From contig NC_092679.1 in assembly GCF_964355755.1 (NCBI RefSeq), forward strand, positions 9,364,001-9,428,000: a stretch of 64,000 bases of DNA, written 5' to 3'. Source of the DNA: Antedon mediterranea. Its lineage: Eukaryota; Echinodermata; Crinoidea; Comatulida; Antedonidae. Every line of letters begins with the position of its first letter. Position 1 is the stretch's first letter. Both the position numbers and the translations under genes were made by a program. The notes beneath the pieces were generated by a model, which saw only the letters and a program-made list of their open reading frames with translations, searched no databases and had not been told where the DNA came from. This document shows positions 49,545 to 62,255 of the stretch, piece by piece.

Positions 49545-49764
49545 CTCCAAATGCGATTTGAAGCTATTTTAAGCACTTTGGTGTTTTTGTGTTAACAAGT
49601 TTTTCGAAATGCTCAAAATGGTCTAAAACGTTTCCAAATGCGATTTGAAGCTATTCTGTACACTTTGATGTTTTGTGTGAAAATTTTCTGTCGAAATGCT
49701 CAAAATGGTCAAAAACGTTTTTAAATACGATATTAAGCTACTTTGTGCTCTTTGATGTTTTTGT
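49253..49764 (+). repeat. 512-bp truncated block at the end of copy Y
   Basis: The block starts as the beta block expected from copy X (GTACTC, then a CTAAGC unit with TTTTTTTGAAATCAC). At about 49,544 it jumps to TCTCCAAATG...TATTTTAAGC, the alpha end, and into cassette 1 anchored at 49765. The whole beta body and most of an alpha block are missing. It is a clear in-register deletion or exchange junction. Confidence 0.85.
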
Positions 49765-51870
49765 GTGAAATGTTTTATCGAAATGCTCAAAATGGTCTAA
49801 AACGGTTTATAATGTGATTTCAAGCACTTTGATGTTTTTGTGTAACCAAGTTTTTCGAAAATCACAAAATTGTCTAAAACGTCTCCAAATGCGATTTGAA
49901 GCTATTCTGTACTCTTTGATGTTTTTATGTTAACAAGTTTTTCGAAAATCACAAAATGGTCTAAAACGTCTCCAAATGCGATTTTAAGCTATTCTAAGCA
50001 CTTTGGTGTTTTTATGTTAACAAGTTTTTTTGAAATCACAAAATGGTCTAAAACGTCTCTAAATGAGATTTGAAGCTTTTCTGTACATTTTGATGTTTTT
50101 ATGTTAACAAGTTTTTTCGAAAATCACAAAATGGTCTAAAATGTCTCCAAATGCGATTTGAAGCTATTCTAAGCACTTTGGTGTTTTTATGGAAACAATT
50201 TTTTTCGAAAATCACAAAATGGTCTAAAACGTCTCCAAATGTGATTTGAAGCTATTCTGTACACTTTGATGTTTTTATGTTAGCAAGTTTTTTCGAAAAT
50301 CACAAAATGGTCTAAAACGTCTACAAATGCGATTTGAAGCTAATCTGTACACTTTGATGTTTTTATGTTAACAAGTTTTTTCGAAAATCACAAAAGGGTC
50401 TAAAATGTCTGTAAATGCGATTTGAAGCTATTTAAAGCACTTTGGTGTTTTTAGGTTAACAAGTTTTTTCGAAAATCACAAAATGGTCTAAAACGTCTAC
50501 AAATGCGATTTGAAGCTATTCTAAGCACTTTTGTGTTTTTATGTTAACAAGTTTTTTCGAAAATCACAAAATGGTCTAAAATGTCTCCAAATGCGATTTG
50601 AAGCTATTCTAAGCACTTTGGTGTTTTTATGGAAACAATTTTTTTCGAAAATCACAAAATGGTCTAAAACGTCTCCAAATGTGATTTGAAGCTATTCTGT
50701 ACACTTTGATGTTTTTATGTTAGCAAGTTTTTTCGAAAATCACAAAATGGTCTAAAACGTCTACAAATGCGATTTGAAGCTAATCTGTACACTTTGATGT
50801 TTTTATGTTAACAAGTTTTTTCGAAAATCACAAAAGGGTCTAAAATGTCTGTAAATGCGATTTGAAGCTATTTAAAGCACTTTGGTGTTTTTAGATTAAC
50901 AAGTTTTTTCGAAAATCACAAAATGGTCTAAAACGTCTACAAATGCGATTTGAAGCTATTCTAAGCACTTTTGTGTTTTTATGTTAACAAGTTTTTTCGA
51001 AAATCACAAAATGGTCTAAAACGTCTCCAAATGCGATTTGAAGCTATTTTAAGCACTTTGGTGTTTTTGTGTTAACAAGTTTTTCGAAAATCACAAAATG
51101 GTCTAAAACGTTTCCAAATGCGATTTGAAGCTATTCTGTACACTTTGATGTTTTGTGTGAAAATTTTCTTTCGAAATGCTCAAAATGGTCAAAAACGTTT
51201 TTAAATACGATATTAAGCTACTTTGTGCTCTTTGATGTTTTTGTGTGAAATGTTTTATCGAAATGCTCAAAATGGTCTAAAACGGTTTCTAATGTGATTT
51301 CAAGCACTTTGATGTTTTTGTGTAACCAAGTTTTTCGAAAATCACAAAATTGTCTAAAACGTCTCCAAATGCGATTTGAAGCTATTCTGTACACTTTGAT
51401 GTTTTTATGTTAACAAGTTTTTCGAAAATCACAAAATGGTCTAAAACGTCTCCAAATGCGATTTGAAGCTATTCTGTACACTTTGATGTTTTTATGTTAA
51501 CAAGTTTTTCGAAAATCACAAAATGGTCTAAAACGTCTCTAAATGCGATTTGAAGCTTTTCTGTACACTTTAATGTTTTTATGTTAACTTTTTTCGAAAA
51601 TCACAAAATGGTCTAAATTTTCTCCAAATGCGATTTGAAGCTATTCTAAGCACTTTGATGTTTTTATGTTAACAAGTTTTTTCGAAAATCACAAAATGGT
51701 CTAAAACGTCTCCAATAGCGATTTTAAGCTATTCTGTACACTTTGATGTTTTTATGTTAACAAGTTTTTCGAAAATCACAAAATGGTCTAAAACGTCTCC
51801 AAATGCGATTTTAAGCTATTCTAAGCACTTTGGTGTTTTTATGTTAACAAGTTTTTTCGAAAATCACAAA
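49531..51870 (+). repeat. 2.34-kb tandem duplication, copy A
   Basis: This copy repeats downstream with offset 2,340 bp (anchor 49765 versus 52105). It contains a complete 1,480-bp beta block (49765-51244) with two 440-bp pentamers, then 860 bp of alpha start joined to alpha end at about 51,870. It carries the GGTTTATAATG cassette 1 variant at about 49,803. Confidence 0.88.
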
Positions 51871-53372
51871 ATGGTCTAAAACGTCTCCAAATGCGATTTG
51901 AAGCTATTTTAAGCACTTTGGTGTTTTTGTGTTAACAAGTTTTTCGAAATGCTCAAAATGGTCTAAAACGTTTCCAAATGCGATTTGAAGCTATTCTGTA
52001 CACTTTGATGTTTTGTGTGAAAATTTTCTGTCGAAATGCTCAAAATGGTCAAAAACGTTTTTAAATACGATATTAAGCTACTTTGTGCTCTTTGATGTTT
52101 TTGTGTGAAATGTTTTATCGAAATGCTCAAAATGGTCTAAAACGGTTTATAATGTGATTTCAAGCACTTTGATGTTTTTGTGTAACCAAGTTTTTCGAAA
52201 ATCACAAAATTGTCTAAAACGTCTCCAAATGCGATTTGAAGCTATTCTGTACTCTTTGATGTTTTTATGTTAACAAGTTTTTCGAAAATCACAAAATGGT
52301 CTAAAACGTCTCCAAATGCGATTTTAAGCTATTCTAAGCACTTTGGTGTTTTTATGTTAACAAGTTTTTTTGAAATCACAAAATGGTCTAAAACGTCTCT
52401 AAATGAGATTTGAAGCTTTTCTGTACATTTTGATGTTTTTATGTTAACAAGTTTTTTCGAAAATCACAAAATGGTCTAAAATGTCTCCAAATGCGATTTG
52501 AAGCTATTCTAAGCACTTTGGTGTTTTTATGGAAACAATTTTTTTCGAAAATCACAAAATGGTCTAAAACGTCTCCAAATGTGATTTGAAGCTATTCTGT
52601 ACACTTTGATGTTTTTATGTTAGCAAGTTTTTTCGAAAATCACAAAATGGTCTAAAACGTCTACAAATGCGATTTGAAGCTAATCTGTACACTTTGATGT
52701 TTTTATGTTAACAAGTTTTTTCGAAAATCACAAAAGGGTCTAAAATGTCTGTAAATGCGATTTGAAGCTATTTAAAGCACTTTGGTGTTTTTAGGTTAAC
52801 AAGTTTTTTCGAAAATCACAAAATGGTCTAAAACGTCTACAAATGCGATTTGAAGCTATTCTAAGCACTTTTGTGTTTTTATGTTAACAAGTTTTTTCGA
52901 AAATCACAAAATGGTCTAAAATGTCTCCAAATGCGATTTGAAGCTATTCTAAGCACTTTGGTGTTTTTATGGAAACAATTTTTTTCGAAAATCACAAAAT
53001 GGTCTAAAACGTCTCCAAATGTGATTTGAAGCTATTCTGTACACTTTGATGTTTTTATGTTAGCAAGTTTTTTCGAAAATCACAAAATGGTCTAAAACGT
53101 CTACAAATGCGATTTGAAGCTAAACTGTACACTTTGATGTTTTTATGTTAACAAGTTTTTTCGAAAATCACAAAAGGGTCTAAAATGTCTGTAAATGCGA
53201 TTTGAAGCTATTTAAAGCACTTTGGTGTTTTTAGATTAACAAGTTTTTTCGAAAATCACAAAATGGTCTAAAACGTCTACAAATGCGATTTGAAGCTATT
53301 CTAAGCACTTTTGTGTTTTTATGTTAACAAGTTTTTTCGAAAATCACAAAATGGTCTAAAACGTCTCCAAAT
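51871..53372 (+). repeat. 2.34-kb tandem duplication, partial copy B
   Basis: This copy matches copy A until near 53,372, where ATGTGATTTGAAGCTATTCTG replaces ATGCGATTTGAAGCTATTTTA. GCTAAACTG at about 53,119 differs from GCTAATCTG in copy A. GGTTTATAATG recurs at about 52,143. It is followed by a short join to the 26,249-bp duplication. Confidence 0.87.
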
Positions 53373-54539
53373 GTGATTTGAAGCTATTCTGTACACTTTG
53401 ATGTTTTTATGTTAACAAGTTTTTCGAAAATCACAAAATGGTCTAAAACGTCTCTAATAGCGATTTTAAGCTATTCTGTACACTTTGATGTTTTTATGTT
53501 AACAAGTTTTTTCGAAGATCACAAAATGGTCTAAAACGTCTACAAATGCAATTTGAAGCTATTCTAAGCACTTTTGTGTTTTTATGTTAACAAGTTTTTT
53601 TCGAAAATCACAAAATGGTCTAAAACGTCTGCAAATGCGATTTTAAACTATTCTTAGCACATTGGTGTTTTTATTTAAACAAATTTTTTCGAAACTCACA
53701 AAATGGTCTAAAACGTCTCCAAATGCGATTTGAAGCTATTTTAAGCACTTTGGTGTTTTTGTGTTAACAAGTTTTTCGAAATGCTCAAAATGGTCTAAAA
53801 CGTTTTTAAACACGATATTAAGCTATTTTGTGCTCTTTGATGTTTTTTTGTGAAAAGTTTTAGCAAAATGCTCAAAATGGTCTAAAACGATTTCTATTGT
53901 GATTTTAAGCACTTTGATGTTTTTATGTTAACTAGTTTTTTCGAAAATCACAAAATGGTCTAAAACGTCTCCAAATGCGATTTGAAGCTATTTTAAGCAC
54001 TTAGGTGCTTTTGTGTAACCAAGTTTTTTTGAAAATCACAAAAGGGTCTAAAATGTCTCCAAATGTGATTTGAAGCTATTTTAAGCACTTTGGTGTTTTT
54101 GTGTTAACAAGTTTTTCGGAAATCACAAAATTGTCTAAAACGTCTCCAAATGCGATTTGAAGCTATTCTGTACACTTTGATGTTTTTATGTTAACAAGTT
54201 TTTTAGAAAATCACAAAATGGTCTAAAACATCTCCAAATGCGATTTAAAGCTATTTTAAGCACTTTTGTGTTTTTATGTTAACAAGTTTTTTCGAAAATC
54301 ACAAAATGGTCTAAAACGTCTCCAAATGCGATTTGAAGCTATTTTAAGCACTTTGGTGTTTTTGTGTTAACAAGTTTTTCGAAATGCTCAAAATGGTCTA
54401 AAACGTTTCCAAATGCGATTTGAAGCTATTCTGTACACTTTGATGTTTTGTGTGAAAATTTTCTGTCGAAATGCTCAAAATGGTCAAAAACGTTTTTAAA
54501 TACGATATTAAGCTACTTTGTGCTCTTTGATGTTTTTGT
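52105..54539 (+). repeat. 2,435-bp beta/alpha hybrid block
   Basis: A near-complete beta series runs to about 53,360. Then come two units (TCTCTAATAGCG at about 53,451), and the block enters an alpha tail with CGAAGATCAC, TTTATTTAAACAAA and cassette 2 at 53810. The switch point at about 53,475 is also the left edge of the large 26,249-bp duplication. Confidence 0.83.
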
Positions 54540-57276
54540 GTGAAATGTTTTATCGAAATGCTCAAAATGGTCTAAAACGGTTTCTAATGTGATTTCAAGC
54601 ACTTTGATGTTTTTGTGTAACCAAGTTTTTCGAAAATCACAAAATTGTCTAAAACGTCTCCAAATGCGATTTGAAGCTATTCTGTACTCTTTGATGTTTT
54701 TATGTTAACAAGTTTTTCGAAAATCACAAAATGGTCTAAAACGTCTCCAAATGCGATTTTAAGCTATTCTAAGCACTTTGGTGTTTTTATGTTAACAAGT
54801 TTTTTTGAAATCACAAAATGGTCTAAAACGTCTCTAAATGAGATTTGAAGCTTTTCTGTACATTTTGATGTTTTTATGTTAACAAGTTTTTTCGAAAATC
54901 ACAAAATGGTCTAAAATGTCTCCAAATGCGATTTGAAGCTATTCTAAGCACTTTGGTGTTTTTATGGAAACAATTTTTTTCGAAAATCACAAAATGGTCT
55001 AAAACGTCTCCAAATGTGATTTGAAGCTATTCTGTACACTTTGATGTTTTTATGTTAGCAAGTTTTTTCGAAAATCACAAAATGGTCTAAAACGTCTACA
55101 AATGCGATTTGAAGCTAATCTGTACACTTTGATTTTTTTATGTTAACAAGTTTTTTCGAAAATCACAAAATGGTCTAAAACGTTTCCAAATGCGATTTGA
55201 AGCTATTCTGTACACTTTGATGTTTTGTGTGAAAATTTTCTGTCGAAATGCTCAAAATGGTCAAAAACGTTTTTAAATACGATATTAAGCTACTTTGTGC
55301 TCTTTGATGTTTTTGTGTGAAATGTTTTATCGAAATGCTCAAAATGGTCTAAAACGGTTTCTAATGTGATTTCAAGCACTTTGATGTTTTTGTGTAACCA
55401 AGTTTTTCGAAAATCACAAAATTGTCTAAAACGTCTCCAAATGCGATTTGAAGCTATTCTGTACACTTTGATGTTTTTATGTTAACAAGTTTTTCGAAAA
55501 TCACAAAATGGTCTAAAACGTCTCCAAATGCGATTTGAAGCTATTCTGTACACTTTGATGTTTTTATGTTAACAAGTTTTTCGAAAATCACAAAATGGTC
55601 TAAAACGTCTCCAAATGCGATTTGAAGCTAATCTGTACACTTTGATGTTTTTATGTTAACAAGTTTTTTCGAAAATCACAAAATGGTCTAAAACGTTTCA
55701 AAATGCGATTTGAAGCTTTTCTTTACACTTTGGTGTTTTTATGTTAACAAGTTTTTTCGAAAATCACAAAATGGTCTAAAACGTCTCCAAATGCGATTTG
55801 AAGCTATTCTGTACACTTTGATGTTTTTATGTTAACAAGTTTTTTCGAAGATCACAAAATGGTCTAAAACGTCTACAAATGCAATTTGAAGCTATTCTAA
55901 GCACTTTTGTGTTTTTATGTTAACAAGTTTTTTTCGAAAATCACAAAATGGTCTAAAACGTCTGCAAATGCGATTTTAAACTATTCTTAGCACATTGGTG
56001 TTTTTATTTAAACAAATTTTTTCGAAACTCACAAAATGGTCTAAAACGTCTCCAAATGCGATTAGAAGCTATTTTAAGCACTTTGGTGTTTTTGTGTTAA
56101 CAAGTTTTTCGAAATGCTCAAAATGGTCTAAAACGTTTCCAAATGCGATTTGAAGCTATTCTGTACACTTTGATGTTTTGTGTGAAAATTTTCTGTCGAA
56201 ATGCTCAAAATGGTCAAAAACGTTTTTAAATACGATATTAAGCTACTTTGTGCTCTTTGATGTTTTTGTGTGAAATGTTTTATCGAAATGCTCAAAATGG
56301 TCTAAAACGGTTTCTAATGTGATTTCAAGCACTTTGATGTTTTTGTGTAACCAAGTTTTTCGAAAATCACAAAATTGTCTAAAACGTCTCCAAATGCGAT
56401 TTGAAGCTATTCTGTACACTTTGATGTTTTTATGTTAACAAGTTTTTCGAAAATCACAAAATGGTCTAAAACGTCTCCAAATGCGATTTTAAGCTATTCT
56501 AAGCACTTTGGTGTTTTTATGTTAACAAGTTTTTTTGAAAATCACAAAATGGTCTAAAACGTCTCTAAATGCGATTTGAAGCTTTTCTGTACACTTTGGT
56601 GTTTTTATGGAAACAATTTTTTTCGAAAATCACAAAATGGTCTAAAATGTCTCCAAATGCGATTTGAAGCTATTCTAAGCACTTTGATGTTTTTATGTTA
56701 ACAAGTTTTTTCGAAAATCACAAAATGGTCTAAAACGTCTCCAATAGCGATTTTAAGCTATTCTGTACACTTTGATGTTTTTATGTTAACAACTTTTTTC
56801 GAAAATCACAAAATGGTCTAAAATGTCTCCAAATGCGATTTGAAGCTATTCTAAGCACTTTGGTGTTTTTATGGAAACAATTTTTTTCGAAAATCACAAA
56901 ATGGTCTAAAACGTCTCCAATAGCAATTTGAAGCTTTTCTTTACACTTTGGTGTTTTTATGTTAACAAGTTTTTTCGAAAATCACAAAATGATCTAAAAC
57001 GTCTCCAAATGCGATTTGAAGCTATTCTGTACACTTTGATGTTTTTATGTTAACAAGTTTTTTCGAAAATCACAAAATGTTCTAAAACGTCTACAAATGC
57101 AATTTGAAGCTATTCTAAGCACTTTTGTGTTTTTATGTTAACAAGTTTTTTCGAAAATCACAAAATGGTCTAAAACGTCTGCAAATGCGATTTGAAATTA
57201 TTCTTAGCACATTGGTGTTTTTATTTAAACAAATTTTTTCGAAACTCACAAAATGGTCTAAAACGTCTCCAAATGC

Positions 57277-58008
57277 GATTTGAAGCTATTTTAAGCACTT
57301 TGGTGTTTTTGTGTTAACAAGTTTTTCGAAATGCTCAAAATGGTCTAAAACGTTTTTAAACACGATATTAAGCTATTTTGTGCTCTTTGGTGTTTTTTTG
57401 TGAAAAGTTTTAGCAAAATGCTCAAAATGGTCTAAAACGATTTCTAATGTGATTTTAAGCACTTTGATGTTTTTATGTTAACTAGTTTTTTCGAAAATCA
57501 CAAAATGGTCTAAAACGTCTCCAAATGCGATTTGAAGCTATTTTAAGCACTTAGGTGCTTTTGTGTAACCAAGTTTTTTTGAAAATCACAAAAGGGTCTA
57601 AAATGTCTCCAAATGTGATTTGAAGCTATTTTAAGCACTTTGGTGTTTTTGTGTTAACAAGTTTTTCGAAATGCTCAAAATGGTCTAAAACGTTTTTAAA
57701 CACGATATTAAGCTATTTTGTGCTCTTTGGTGTTTTTTTGTGAAAAGTTTTAGCAAAATGCTCAAAATGGTCTAAAACGATTTCTAATGTGATTTTAAGC
57801 ACTTTGATGTTTTTATGTTAACTAGTTTTTTCGAAAATCACAAAATGGTCTAAAACGTCTCCAAATGCGATTTGAAGCTATTTTAAGCACTTAGGTGCTT
57901 TTGTGTAACCAAGTTTTTTTGAAAATCACAAAAGGGTCTAAAATGTCTCCAAATGTGATTTGAAGCTATTTTAAGCACTTTGGTGTTTTTGTGTTAACAA
58001 GTTTTTCG
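57277..58008 (+). repeat. 340-bp cassette 2 duplication, distant copy
   Basis: This is the counterpart of 31028-31759 at +26,249 bp, with cassette 2 at 57360 and 57700. Its presence in both copies shows that the 340-bp duplication came before the 10.5-kb duplication. Confidence 0.88.
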
Positions 58009-61000
58009 GAAATCACAAAATTGTCTAAAACGTCTCCAAATGCGATTTGAAGCTATTCTGTACACTTTGATGTTTTTATGTTAACAAGTTTTTTAGAAAA
58101 TCACAAAATGGTCTAAAACATCTCCAAATGCGATTTAAAGCTATTTTAAGCACTTTGGTGTTTTTATGTTAACAAGTTTTTTCGAAAATCACAAAATGGT
58201 CTAAAACGTCTCCAAATGCGATTTGAAGCTATTTTAAGCACTTGGGTGTTTTTGTGTTAACAAGTTTTTCGAAATGCTCAAAATGGTCTAAAACGTTTCC
58301 AAATGCGATTTGAAGCTATTCTGTACACTTTGATGTTTTGTGTGAAAATTTTCTGTCGAAATGCTCAAAATGGTCAAAAACGTTTTTAAAAACGATATTA
58401 AGCTACTTTGTGCTCTTTGATGTTTTTGTGTGAAATGTTTTATCGAAATGCTCAAAATGGTCTAAAACGGTTTCTAATGTGATTTCAAGCACTTTGATGT
58501 TTTTGTGTAACCAAGTTTTTCGAAAATCACAAAATTGTCTAAAACGTCTCCAAATGCGATTTGAAGCTATTCTGTACTCTTTGATGTTTTTATGTTAACA
58601 AGTTTTTCGAAAATCACAAAATGGTCTAAAACGTCTCCAAATGCGATTTTAAGCTATTCTAAGCACTTTGGTGTTTTTATGTTAACAAGTTTTTTTGAAA
58701 TCACAAAATGGTCTAAAATGTCTCTAAATGAGATTTGAAGCTTTTCTGTACATTTTGATGTTTTTATGTTAACAAGTTTTTTCGAAAATCACAAAATGGT
58801 CTAAAATGTCTCCAAATGCGATTTGAAGCTATTCTAAGCACTTTGGTGTTTTTATGGAAACAATTTTTTTCGAAAATCACAAAATGGTCTAAAACGTCTC
58901 CAAATGTGATTTGAAGCTATTCTGTACACTTTGATGTTTTTATGTTAGCAAGTTTTTTCGAAAATTACAAAATGGTCTAAAACGTCTACAAATGCGATTT
59001 GAAGCTAATCTGTACACTTTGATGTTTTTATGTTAACAAGTTTTTTCGAAAATCACAAAAGGGTCTAAAATGTCTCCAAATGCGATTTGAAGCTATTCTA
59101 AGCACTTTGATGTTTTTATGTTACCAAGTTTTTTCGAAAATCACAAAATGGTCTAAAACGTCTCCAATAGCGATTTTAAGCTATTCTGTACACTTTGATG
59201 TTTTTATGTTAACAAGTTTTTCGAAAATCACAAAATGGTCTAAAACGTCTCCAAATGCGATTTTAAGCTATTCTAAGCACTTTGGTGTTTTTATGTTAAC
59301 AAGTTTTTTTGAAAATCACAAAATGGTCTAAAACGTCTCTAAATGCGATTTGAAGCTTTTCTGTACAATTTGATGTTTTTATGTTAACAACTTTTTTCGA
59401 AAATCACAAAATGGTCTAAAATGTCTCCAAATGCGATTTGAAGCTATTCTAAGCACTTTGGTGTTTTTATGGAAACAATTTTTTTCGAAAATCACAAAAT
59501 GGTCTAAAACGTCTCCAATAGCGATTTGAAGCTTTTCTGTACACTTTGGTGTTTTTATGTTAACAAGTTTTTTCGAAAATCACAAAATGGTCTAAAACGT
59601 CTCCAAATGCGATTTGAAGCTAATCTGTACACTTTGATGTTTTTATGTTAACAAGTTTTTTCGAAGATCACAAAATGGTCTAAAACGTCTACAAATGCAA
59701 TTTGAAGCTATTCTAAGCACTTTTGTGTTTTTATGTTAACAAGTTTTTTCGAAAATCACAAAATGGTCTAAAACGTCTGCAAATGCGATTTTAAACTATT
59801 CTTAGCACATTGGTGTTTTTATTTAAACAAATTTTTTCGAAACTCACAAAATGGTCTAAAACGTCTCCAAATGCGGTTTGAAGCTATTTTAAGCACTTTG
59901 GTGTTTTTGTGTTAACAAGTTTTTCGAAATGCTCAAAATGGTCTAAAACGTTTTTAAACACGATATTAAGCTATTTTGTGCTCTTTGGTGTTTTTTTGTG
60001 AAAAGTTTTAGCAAAATGCTCAAAATGGTCTAAAACGATTTCTAATGTGATTTTAAGCACTTTGATGTTTTTATGTTAACTAGTTTTTTCGAAAATCACA
60101 AAATGGTCTAAAACGTCTCCAAATGCGATTTGAAGCTATTTTAAGCACTTAAGTGCTTTTGTGTAACCAAGTTTTTTTGAAAATCACAAAAGGGTCTAAA
60201 ATGTCTCCAAATGTGATTTGAAGCTATTTTAAGCACTTTGGTGTTTTTGTGTTAACAAGTTTTTCGGAAATCACAAAATTGTCTAAAACGTCTCCAAATG
60301 CGATTTGAAGCTATTCTGTACACTTTGATGTTTTTATGTTAACAAGTTTTTTAGAAAATCACAAAATGGTCTAAAACATCTCCAAATGCGATTTAAAGCT
60401 ATTTTAAGCACTTTGGTGTTTTTATGTTAACAAGTTTTTTCGAAAATCACAAAATGGTCTAAAACGTCTCCAAATGCGATTTGAAGCTATTTTAAGCACT
60501 TTGGTGTTTTTGTGTTAACAAGTTTTTCGAAATGCTCAAAATGGTCTAAAACGTTTCCAAATGCGATTTGAAGCTATTCTGTACACTTTGATGTTTTGTG
60601 TGAAAATTTTCTGTCGAAATGCTCAAAATGGTCAAAAACGTTTTTAAATACGATATTAAGCTACTTTGTGCTCTTTGATGTTTTTGTGTGAAATGTTTTA
60701 TCGAAATGCTCAAAATGGTCTAAAACGGTTTCTAATGTGATTTCAAGCACTTTGATGTTTTTGTGTAACCAAGTTTTTCGAAAATCACAAAATTGTCTAA
60801 AACGTCTCCAAATGCGATTTGAAGCTATTCTGTACTCTTTGATGTTTTTATGTTAACAAGTTTTTCGAAAATCACAAAATGGTCTAAAACGTCTCCAAAT
60901 GCGATTTTAAGCTATTCTAAGCACTTTGGTGTTTTTATGTTAACAAGTTTTTTTGAAATCACAAAATGGTCTAAAACGTCTCTAAATGAGATTTGAAGCT

Positions 61001-62255
61001 TTTCTGTACATTTTGATGTTTTTATGTTAACAAGTTTTTTCGAAAATCACAAAATGGTCTAAAATGTCTCCAAATGCGATTTGAAGCTATTCTAAGCACT
61101 TTGGTGTTTTTATGGAAACAATTTTTTTCGAAAATCACAAAATGGTCTAAAACGTCTCCAAATGTGATTTGAAGCTATTCTGTACACTTTGATGTTTTTA
61201 TGTTAGCAAGTTTTTTCGAAAATCACAAAATGGTCTAAAACGTCTACAAATGCGATTTGAAGCTAATCTGTACACTTTGATGTTTTTATGTTAACAAGTT
61301 TTTTCGAAAATCACAAAAGGGTCTAAAATGTCTGTAAATGCGATTTGAAGCTATTTAAAGCACTTTGGTGTTTTTAGGTTAACAAGTTTTTTCGAAAATC
61401 ACAAAAGGGTCTAAAATGTCTGTAAATGCGATTTGAAGCTATTTAAAGCACTTTGGTGTTTTTAGGTTAACAAGTTTTTTCGAAAATCACAAAATGGTCT
61501 AAAACGTCTACAAATGCGATTTGAAGCTATTCTAAGCACTTTTGTGTTTTTATGTTAACAAGTTTTTTCGAAAATCACAAAATGGTCTAAAATGTCTCCA
61601 AATGCGATTTGAAGCTATTCTAAGCACTTTGGTGTTTTTATGGAAACAATTTTTTTCGAAAATCACAAAATGGTCTAAAACGTCTCCAAATGTGATTTGA
61701 AGCTATTCTGTACACTTTGATGTTTTTATGTTAGCAAGTTTTTTCGAAAATCACAAAATGGTCTAAAACGTCTACAAATGCGATTTGTAGCTAATCTGTA
61801 CACTTTGATGTTTTTATGTTAACAAGTTTTTTCGAAAATCACAAAAGGGTCTAAAATGTCTGTAAATGCGATTTGAAGCTATTTAAAGCACTTTGGTGTT
61901 TTTAGATTAACAAGTTTTTTCGAAAATCACAAAATGGTCTAAAACGTCTACAAATGCGATTTGAAGCTATTCTAAGCACTTTTGTGTTTTTATGTTAACA
62001 AGTTTTTTCGAAAATCACAAAATGGTCTAAAACGTCTCCAAATGCGATTTGAAGCTATTTTAAGCACTTTGGTGTTTTTGTGTTAACAAGTTTTTCGAAA
62101 ATCACAAAATGGTCTAAAACGTTTCCAAATGCGATTTGAAGCTATTCTGTACACTTTGATGTTTTGTGTGAAAATTTTCTTTCGAAATTCTCAAAATGGT
62201 CAAAAACGTTTTTAAATACGATATTAAGCTACTTTGTGCTCTTTGATGTTTTTGT

